This document shows positions 55,932 through 64,000 of a stretch of 64,000 nucleotides of DNA, one piece after another. Under the pieces are notes generated by a model that was given only the letters and a program-made list of their open reading frames with translations, had not been told where the DNA came from and did not search any database. How positions within the stretch are numbered: position 1 is the stretch's first letter; every line of letters begins with the position of its first letter. The stretch comes from Turbatrix aceti (lineage: Eukaryota > Nematoda > Chromadorea > Rhabditida > Panagrolaimidae). The DNA lies in contig OZ017766.1 in assembly GCA_963969345.1 (NCBI GenBank), forward strand, positions 3,410,001 through 3,474,000, read 5' to 3'. Made by a program: the position numbers and the translations under genes.

Positions 55932-57494
55932 ATGGCTTCCGAGTCCTACGACGTAACGGACAACGCTACGGAGTTTGAGTGCGAAGAGGGGTCCATACTT
56001 GACCACTTTCACGTGAAAACCACCTTCATCGTTGCCTACGTCGTCGTTTTTCTCATGGTTGCTTTCGGTGAGCCTTATTACTCTTTTTTTACACCAACAT
56101 CGTGCTTTTTTGTCTCGGTTGACCACCAGAATTGATTTGTTTAAGGTAATGCATTCACAATTTTGGTAATCATAGTGCACCGATCGATGCGGACGTCGAC
56201 CAACTTTTTCCTGGCCAACCTGGCGCTGGCGGACATGCTGGTGGCGGTCTTCTGCATCCTCCAAAACCTCTTTCATACGGTCGCGAGCTTTGGCAGTCAT
56301 TGGCCGTTCGGCGACACGGTGTGCAAGCTGTACGTCTTTTTCCTCCACACGATCCCGTGTACATCGATCGGAATCCTGATCTGCGTGTCGGCGGAAAAGT
56401 ACATCGCGGTCCTGCACCCGCTGCTGGCGCTCAAGCTGCTGACTCGCAAGCTGCGGGGTGCGCTCATGGTTGGCATTTGGTGCTTTTCGATCTTCTTCAA
56501 TCTCCCGTACTACTTCACAGCCAAGGAGTTCCACTTTGGCGACATGTCTTCCTGCTCGAGAGACATCGGAGAGCATTCCTGGTTTTCGCTCCGGGAAATG
56601 ATAACGGCGTCCTTTGTCTTCTGGTATTGCTTGCCGCTCGTCATCATCGCCTACCTCTACGCCAAGATCGGGCACGTGCTCTGGCTCAGCACGCTTCGGC
56701 CATTGGAGATGCATTTTACCTGTGCAGGTGAGTTGTGTTCAATGTTTGCACATTCACTCACCATGGAGCGCACGTGGTTCAGGCAACAACGGAACCCCCA
56801 CAATTACGGTAGAATACGACTCCAAGTCGACGCTGGATCGGGTCAACTCCAACGGCCTCCCGCCCCGGACGAGCAACGACGACGCTCACACCTACACCTC
56901 GGACGTGCTCGAGTCAAGGAAGAAGGTAGGTTCCCTTCAGTTTTATGACTCTCTCTCAGGGAAGCGCTTCAGATAATTCGACTGCTTATCGCTATCGTAT
57001 GCTCGTTTGCGCTGCTCACTCTACCGCATCACGCAAGACTGCTGCATTCGGTGAGATAGGTCATGCCAGAGGGCAGCAGCACGCGCTCGTTTGTCTGGGC
57101 ACAGACTACAAGCCTTGGCGTGTGGAAATGACGAAAAGCAATACAAATGCCGTTTCAGGTGTGGTCCACCGAGGCCATGTGCACGAGCGGCGCCGCCGGT
57201 CTGCTGCAGCCTCTCACGTACCTCGCGTTGTTCCTTTCAAGCGGCGTCAACCCGCTGTTGTACGCGTTCATGTCGCAGCGCTTCCGTGGCGCCGTGCAGG
57301 ACATTGTCAACTGCCGGATTGGCGCGCTGCGTCGCAAGTTCACGCGAACGCGGACGCTTATCAGCGACATGGGCGACCCCAGCAGGTCGCCGAGCCTGCT
57401 GAGCCGGGAGCCGCCGTTCATCGAGATGGCCGCGCCCGGGGCCGCTGCCGTCATCAACGGCAACCGCCTCGCCGTTGCCGCCGTTCGCATGTGA
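55932..57494 (+). CDS. Class A (rhodopsin-type) GPCR, probably a neuropeptide receptor
   Basis: Exons 55932-56067, 56146-56727, 56783-56925, 56973-57050 and 57159-57494 join in phase to 424 residues. The N-terminus has an Asn-glycosylation site (NAT). TM1 carries the G-N pair (VAFGNAFTILVIIV), TM2 LANLALADML, TM3 begins after the conserved Cys (DTVCKLYVFFLHTIPCTSIG) and ends SAEKY in place of DRY, TM4 MVGIWCFSIFFNLPYYF, TM5 ITASFVFWYCLPLVIIAYLYAKI, TM6 IIRLLIAIVCSFALLTLPHHARLL, and TM7 LALFLSSGVNPLLYAFM with NPxxY as NPLLY at about 343. The third intracellular loop (exon 3) is Asn/Thr/Ser-rich. The exon 4 acceptor was chosen at CGCTTCAG|ATA because only this keeps phase. The overall pattern fits peptide receptors; the ligand is unknown. 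Confidence 0.9.
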
Positions 57495-57601
57495 ACGGAC
57501 GGATCCTCTCCGTTTACCCTTCGGGTCAGCTTCCAGAATTGTGTATCACTTGATGGACCACCGATCTCAACTCTGTACAATCCTACCGTGCTTCAATTGA
57601 A

Positions 57602-57607
57602 AATAAA
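57602..57607 (+). promoter_or_regulatory. Poly(A) signal AATAAA of the GPCR gene
   Basis: AATAAA 108 bases after the GPCR stop codon, the first such hexamer downstream. Confidence 0.6.
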
Positions 57608-58089
57608 GTTTCGTAGTCATCCGAGCTTTGGACGGATTTTGCATTGTTCGGAGCCCGCAAAGCAGTCTGATTTCCGGAGACGAGCAAACACAGCATGACC
57701 CGATCTCGGTCGGCTAACAAAGGTCGGCTCGGCGTAAACGGCGCCGAGTCAGACCGCGCAAACAACGTGAAAGCGATACCTTCTCGCAGTTGATTTATTT
57801 ACAAAAATATGAAACAGCGAGCAAAATCATAGAAACGGACATGTATCGAGTAGACGACATCAAAAAACAAGCGTTCCTGCAAAGTCGTCACTGCAAAAAT
57901 TTTGAAAGCCGATTCCCGGTGAAAGCGACGTCGGTCGGCGCTGAAGGTTGAGATACGGAGATTCACAGTTTGTGAATAAATCAGATCCTGTATAGTTGAG
58001 CAGAAAGAAAAATAGTAATTGGCTGATCGCCAAGATGGGGGTCGGTGAGGTAGAAGGAAACCGTCCGACACGTCATACCTGAGAAGGTT
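57608..58089. other. Intergenic between convergent genes, no gene seen
   Basis: About 480 bases. Short frames only. Confidence 0.5.
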
Positions 58090-59562
58090 CTACTGAGATT
58101 CTGGAAGCACAATACCCATGGCATTGCAGAAGTTGGGCATAAGCGAGAGGTCGAGTGCGCGACGCTTCGCGGGAGGTCTGCGAACTCGAGGTTTGGTGAA
58201 AATGTTGTCGAGGTGAGACTGGATTTTCAGAGGAAAAGCCGACGAAAAGGTGGGTGGCCTGACAGGCGGGGCCTCGTCGACGGCGTCGTAGATGCACATG
58301 CGACGCGAGGAACGCGCTCGCCTTCGGGCAGCGCCCTTGAGAGAAGCGTAGTGCGCATTGGGCACAAATGCCACCCTGGGTTTCTGCATCGTCGCCGCCT
58401 CCTTTTTCAAGGAGTTGAGGCAATACCGAAATCGAAGGTCCCGGTGCATCGGCTGCTTCTGGGGAGGCACGAACATGGCCGGGTCGACGGTATCCGAGAT
58501 GGGTTGGCCATTTTTGGTGACTGGCCATTCCTGGTCTTCCTTCGCCTTCCGGGGCTTCGGAGCGACCAGCGTTTCGAGATGAGCGGATTTCACGTGTTCC
58601 TGAAGGGCCTTGCTGCTGCGGTAGCGGGAATCGCAGTCATCGTAGCAGCAGCGGAAGGTCTTGGCTTTCGCGACGTGCTTCTGATTGACATGAGTCACGA
58701 GCCAGTTGTACTGAAAAACGACGTCCAAATTAATTTTTGATAACTCTAGGAATTTGATAGAACGACACCCCGGCTTACACCCCTGCTAAAGCCTTTGCTA
58801 ATCTCTGCTCGACCAGATAACACAAACTTTCCACCAGATAAGCCGGCGCGACAGCTAATACTTAATTAACCTTCAGACGTAATCTCCAAACACAGTCAGT
58901 CTTCCGGTATGAAAAAATGTACTCACCTTACGCATGCGATCACCGCGTTCAGGCAGAAGACGGCAACGATGCCACTGGCAGCGGAGGCTCTCTCCGGTCT
59001 CGTCGGCCCTCGCAGGCTCGACGTGCTTTTCCAGCAGATGATCCCAGAGAAGATCGACCGACTGATACTTTCGCGTGCAGCCGGACCAGCGGCAGCACTC
59101 GTCGCCGAAGGTGCCTATCGGGAGTTCGGTCTGCTTCTGCTTGACTGCTTTGAGTTCGGCAGCGAATTCAGGACCTCCAAAGTGGTGGGCGATGAAAGCC
59201 GGTAGCTCCGCGTCGGACACGGACCCGCATCGATCCCGCACTTCGTCGCAGCAGAGATTGAGGATGCGCCGAACCTCTTGGAATCCACGGAAGTTGTCAC
59301 ACGCAGCAATCAGCGTCCGGGCGATTTCCAGACGGCGGTTCTGGTCGACGATGGTCGGCACGAAGCGGGATTCAGAAGACTCCCGGGATATGTCAGTCGA
59401 AGACTGGAGAGGAAGGGCGCAAGCCGAAGTCGGCCAGTCGACGGTGCAGGTCGACGAAAAGAGCGAGACCGACGAAGACGAGCATGGCAGGCAGGGTGGC
59501 GAGTCGAGCGAGCCGATGCCGGAATCAGCAGAGCTTCTGGACACCACATCCACCGTATCCAT
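58090..59562 (-). CDS. C2H2 zinc-finger protein
   Basis: Probable nuclear DNA-binding protein. Exons 59562-58927 and 58710-58090 join in phase to 418 residues with a 216-nt intron that falls inside the second finger (MRK|YNWLVTH). The N-terminal third is Ser-rich (SSSSVSLFSSTC). Three C2H2 fingers cluster at about 155-265: CCRWSGCTRKY with HLLEKH, CQWHRC with VTHVNQKH, and CCYDDCDSRY with HVKSAH. Paired aromatic/Cys spacing (C-x4-C) resembles the GLI/ZIC type. The C-terminus is basic (RRRARSSRR, KPRVRRPPAKRRALDL), which could be a nuclear localisation signal, and ends NAMGIVLPESQ. The start follows a TTTTTGCAG acceptor by six bases. Target genes unknown. Confidence 0.85.
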
Positions 59563-59571
59563 GTCTGTCTG

Positions 59572-62500
59572 CAAAAAAAAATTGTAAAAAAATAAGGACT
59601 AAAATTTGACGTCCATTTAATCTCGCGTCACGGCACAAGGAAGGATAGTCCCGACCAAGTGCAAAATGGAGAGCAAAAGTAAGTATACATTTAATATCAA
59701 TGACATAAGCAAACACGTAATCACGGCGCGCACGAGACAATCCAATAATTTACGTCAGAAGAAAGCCCGAGTCATATCCACCGTAAGCCAAGAACATGGC
59801 TTAGGACAAAAAAAACTGTTTAAGTACAAATTTTCAAAGGTAATAAACAAATGTGTAGGCGGTAATTGGGACTGGGAATCATGTTGCAATAAAAAAACTA
59901 TGAAAGAAAAACAGTCATTATCGAGTTCAGCCAGGAAAAAAAAACAAGCGATAACCAAAGCACTGGGTGCCTTTTAAAAAAATTCCATTCACAGAACAGA
60001 GGGAGGGAGCAAAGGACACGAGGACACTGAGGCAAATGGAAAACGATACAAAAAACACGGTCACTGACTTCATTAGACACGCATGAGAGATAAGCAGCCA
60101 ACAGACCGATTCTCATCGCCGGTTGGGGCGCCAAATGATAAGACTGACGTCGAGAATCCGAACTGCACCTTTTCCCTCGTGCCAATGCCTAGATGACGTG
60201 AGAAACACGCAAAAGCCTCATCTACAGTAATCCAGTGCGGGTACAGAGATCAGTAATACAGTATCTCGTAATACAAAATGAGTGCAGGATTACGGTAGAG
60301 TAGAAAAGTTTCAACGGGTAAAATACAGCGCAAATTTACGAGAGAACGTTCGTCGACGGCATACGTGACTGTCCTTTGAAAAGTGTAACAGCGAGCATTC
60401 AGCCAGCCAGCCTCCGTGTGAGAAGAGAACCATGTTTGTGGGCAAAGTTCACGGGTGAGTCAATGAAGTGAACAGAAGAGCGCGAACTACAACCACTCCC
60501 TCGAGGACAACCTGAAAGGCACAGAAAGGAAAGCAATCAGGCCAGACAGGGATTTGTTAATAACGGCTAATAAGCAGTGTTAGTCAGACAAATAAGAAGT
60601 TTTTCAAGTGAGATTAGAAGATTATCAAGCACACCCAGCAGACAAACATTTCTCAGAAATGAATCAGGGCTAAAGAACAATAAAGTTTCACGGTGTCCGC
60701 AACGGCACAAAAATTCCGCGCACGACTGCAAAGTATGATGTTTAGGAAAAATAATATAAGTATAAAAAAATATAAGATTATGGGATTATAGTCTCGTGCG
60801 TAGAAGCGTCAAGGTTTCGACGTATTTCATTTTCTGAACTCTGCATAAATTCAAGCACGCTGCCAACAACAACAAAAAATGTTCAGAAAAATAATCTGTC
60901 CATAAATTATGCATCAGGGATCCCTGCAACACCCTAAAAAAAAGAAACAAAGAAAAAAATAGTCTCGTCCACAAAAAAACGGTCACGTATGTGATTTGGC
61001 GGTACCCGGATAAACGGAACCGTAGACAGAATAAAAAACAAATAAGAATGCACTTTCGCGTCAGGTCAAATGGCGGGCGCCAGAGAGAACACTGGTGAAA
61101 GGTAAATAGTCTTTTTTTTTAAGTGCATCCGTAAAAAACTGCTCTGCCCTGAAAAAAGGACGGGTTGTGCGTTCACCAGCCGTCCCCAGGCCAGGCAAAG
61201 CGGAATATAGGATATCTCGCAGTTGTGCTCTTCGACGCGTTCTAGTCTGAGAGCCTGAACGTTCCGTCCCAGCCAGCCGGAAGGAAGGCCGTGCTCCCTG
61301 ACTTCCACGTGTTCCCGGCGCTCAGGGGAGTGGTCAGAATACATTCCCACGCATGGAAGCACAGAGGAGCGCCACCCCGGCCAAATCCCCTGCCACCCCT
61401 GCCGTGCGAGGGCGTGGACAGGATTAAAGGTAATTACAGGTGCCTCACCTCACTGAATTACACGCCCATTCATTTCCTAGGAAGAAACAGTGTGCCGAAG
61501 ACGAAAAGAAAAAAAGTCAAACCCGGAGAAACAGGAAAACACTAATTAAAGAAAAGCAAGAAAAAATAATGAAAAGCTGCACGCGACTAACAAGGTCACT
61601 TTTTGTCAAACTAATTCAACCTACTCTAGACAGTATTTTATCAACGGACAGTCTCGCCCAGGTGCACCAAAATACAGGTGCACCTGGCATAGAGGATATG
61701 TAATTAGCTGATTACGATGCAAAATAAACAATCTTGTTTTCCCAGACTCGAAAGCTAGACCTTCGATTATGACGCTGCGGAATCTGCCAGTCGGTTGCAT
61801 TTCAGTGAAAAATAAAACGCAGCACATCAAAGATCCAGGTAGAAAAAGACCAGACCACGTCCGAGAACAGTCCCCTACAATACCGTAAAATCGATAGACG
61901 CAGGGGTTATCGGAAAAGGAAATCGTTTCCATTGTAAAACTGTGCTACGGATAAAAATCGTTATCACTAAAAATAGCATACCGTACATGAACCACAAACA
62001 CTGGCCTGGTGGTCAGAAAAAAAAAGTGAACACGTCCATCGTAAAACCACGGCAAACAATGAATAGTCCAGTTGGCCGCCTGAAGTTGTGCTAACTACGG
62101 TACTTGCACGTAACAAAGTGCTACAATACACAATCAATGAAATAATCCCACGCTAGAAAGAGAAATAATCATTCGCGTCAAAGGTCCGTGACACAGGGCA
62201 AATAAAAAAGAAAAATGCGACTGCTGATAAGCGAGACGCGCAACCACGCAACAAACTACTTCGGGCAGCAAACAGGACGAGTTCTACAAAAATAGATTAG
62301 CGCAATTAACCGAATTGACCGTAATCGTTCGAGAATGTAAACGCACGCGACAGAAGACGACAACTTACGGCCGATGATTGGGATTACGGTAGAGCGACGA
62401 CGTCAGTTTGACCCTTCCCTTGCAGGCTATCGATCGACGGACGCGGACGAGTCCGCAGAGTGTAGAGAACAAAGAACACACAGAAAGGGTTTCAGAACAA

Positions 62501-62811
62501 CCCCAGATAATAACAAATGGGGTCATAAAAGCTGGCAACCGATAATGTTATTAAAGATCCGTAAGCGAGCGTCTGAATGCAAAGCAGGGCCAAAGCTGTT
62601 AATAAAGATCCTTTGTAGGCTAGCATGTCTGCTGGGAAAGCAAAGACGACGTGAAAAGAAACTGAGCGACTGCCAAATAGAGTCAATTAGATCCAGCATG
62701 TCAGCACGCACGAAAAGAAAAGTACGGCAAAGACACAGACCAAAAGTCAAAATGCCCGGTAACAAAGAAATTCAAAAAAAGTGTGCTAGCAACGAATACC
62801 AAAAAAAGGTA
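59572..62811. other. Intergenic, no supported gene
   Basis: About 3.2 kb, A-rich on the plus strand with many AATAAA-like words. A Lys-rich frame of 103 codons at 59666-59977 (plus) lacks any motif. Nothing else was recognised. Confidence 0.45.
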
Positions 62812-62819
62812 ACCAGAAC

Positions 62820-63750
62820 CAGTGTTGTCGGGTTCGGAAATTTTTCGGGTAACCCGACCCGAACCCGAACCCGAACCCGAAAATTTCGGGTAACCCGACC
62901 CGAACCCGAACCCGAACCCGAAAATTTCGGGTAACCCGACCCGAACCCGAACCCGAACCCGAAATTTTCGGGTTACCCGACCCGAACCTGAACCCGAACC
63001 CGAAAATTTCGGGTAACCCGACCCGAACTCGAACTCGAACCCGAAAATTTCGGGTTACCCGACCCGAACCAAAACCCGAACCCGAAAATTTCGGGTTACC
63101 CGACCCGAAACCCGAAGTTCGGGTAACCCGACCCGAAAACCCGACCCGAACTTCAACCCGGCAATTTTATGCAAGCTGTCACAAACCGAAAGTCAAACGA
63201 AAAAAAATTTTAAAAGAACATGAATAACGATTTTAATCCAAAATTTCATCGGGCACCAGATGATTTAGGTAGGTGCGTCCCATATATTCTACGACGAAAA
63301 ACGCAAACAAATGTTTCCAGCATGTGCCGACAACACACCTGAGGGGTCAATCGACGCCGCTGTTCGGCAGCGCGAGTTGTTTTGCTTCCCTAACTCATCG
63401 GCAGAGCATTCGCTTTATAGTCGCGGTACACCGCAACGTCATGCGGGCCGCGTTTGTCCATACTATACGCTGATGGACACCATAGCGCTGATTGACAGCA
63501 CACCCTCTTCCCAACACAGCGGCCAAAGTGTTGTCGGGTTCTGAAATTTTCGGGTTACCCGACCCGAACCCGAACCCGAAAATTTCGGGTAACCCGACCC
63601 GAACCCGAACTCGAACCCGAAAATTTCGGGTAACCCGACCCGAACCCGAACCCGAACCCGAAAATTTCGGGTAACCCGACCCGAAACCCGGGATTTTCGG
63701 GTCGGGTTCGGGTCGGGTCGGGTTTCGGGTCGGGTAACCCGACAACACTG
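62820..63750. mobile_element. hAT-like MITE with satellite arms and perfect 8-bp target duplication
   Basis: 931 bp. Ends are inverted: CAGTGTTGTCGGGT on the left and its complement (ACCCGACAACACTG) on the right; the CAGTG-type terminus is typical of hAT elements. The flanking 8-bp repeat ACCAGAAC is perfect (62812-62819 and 63751-63758). The left arm (to about 63165) and right arm (from about 63529) are tandem arrays of a roughly 40-bp unit made of ACCCGA/CCCGAA hexamers closed by AAAATTTCGGGTAACCC. The central 360 bp is unique sequence. A second copy of the terminus (GTGTTGTCGGGTTC) occurs at the start of the right arm, hinting at nested or duplicated structure. Open frames across the arms (repeated Pro-Glu or Arg-Thr) are products of the repeat, not genes. 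Confidence 0.88.
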
Positions 63751-64000
63751 ACCAGAACATGTGTATAAAACCAGAGCGTTTCTAGGAAGTAACCGACATA
63801 CATGCGGATGAACTTTCGCTTTTTGCTAAATTCTGGTAAATGAAGGACACAGTATTTGGCGATGCACAGTAACGGGGAGTGCGCTCTCACACGCGGAGAA
63901 CTATAATGCGCGGGTGTGGTGGCAGGAGTGGTTCGTATCGATTTGGCAGGATGCAGGATGATGGTCCGTTGCTGCACCTGAAGGAAGTGTCTCGACTGCA

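Noticed and set aside
62374..62934. 186-codon frame ending in repeated Arg-Thr and Pro-Glu
   Set aside because: The C-terminal part is translation of the satellite arm of the MITE, and the rest has no motif.
63381..63425. tRNA-like words (GGCAGAGCATTCGC) in the centre of the MITE
   Set aside because: No acceptor stem pairing or T-arm in the right place, so no tRNA fold could be drawn.

Overview
This window is nuclear DNA of a small invertebrate genome, most likely a nematode. Twenty protein-coding genes are recognisable. Most introns are 41-58 nt and end in TTTCAG, TTTTAG or TTTGCAG. At least nine genes have a 3' splice site only 5-63 nt upstream of the ATG with no visible upstream coding exon, as expected for spliced-leader trans-splicing. 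The gene content fits: an NSY-1/ASK MAP3K, a TWK-type K2P channel, a CYP2-clan P450 of nematode CYP33 style, a serpentine chemoreceptor and several small tetraspan proteins. Exons are GC-rich and intergenic DNA is AT-rich. No species is claimed, and another ecdysozoan such as a tardigrade cannot be fully excluded from sequence alone. All gene structures were built by hand from reading frames, splice signals and phase agreement.

Layout. 0-8.4 kb: 5' part of a deoxyribose-phosphate aldolase gene (minus, running off the left edge), an aldo-keto reductase (plus), a hAT-like MITE, then a Hook dynein adaptor and U1 snRNP protein C in tandem on the minus strand with operon-like spacing. 8.4-12.9 kb: gene-poor, with a large foldback element. 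12.9-19.7 kb: a histidine-phosphatase-fold protein (plus), the mitochondrial tRNA modification enzyme MTO1 (minus), a four-helix membrane protein (plus) and three further small tetraspan genes (minus). 20.5-22.4 kb: a young non-autonomous LTR retrotransposon on the minus strand. 25.4-28.5 kb: a seven-helix chemoreceptor-like gene and an orphan gene (both minus). 28.7-30.6 kb: an inverted-repeat element containing an older nested one. 35.9-43.4 kb: the NSY-1/ASK1 kinase and a K2P potassium channel (plus). 43.7-51.7 kb: a membrane protein with a fibronectin III domain, a small membrane protein with a lysine-rich tail (both minus), a cytochrome P450 (plus) and a secreted chitin-binding protein (minus). 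55.9-59.6 kb: a peptide-type GPCR (plus) and a C2H2 zinc-finger protein (minus). 62.8-63.8 kb: a hAT-like element whose arms are tandem satellite.

The genes do not form one pathway; this is a normal mixed chromosomal stretch. The most unusual material is the mobile DNA: four inverted-repeat elements (two with perfect 8-bp target duplications), one relic, and an LTR element whose two 351-bp LTRs differ at one position. Other points are two candidate operons, a GC-AG intron, two introns of 32-35 nt and several genes of unknown family.
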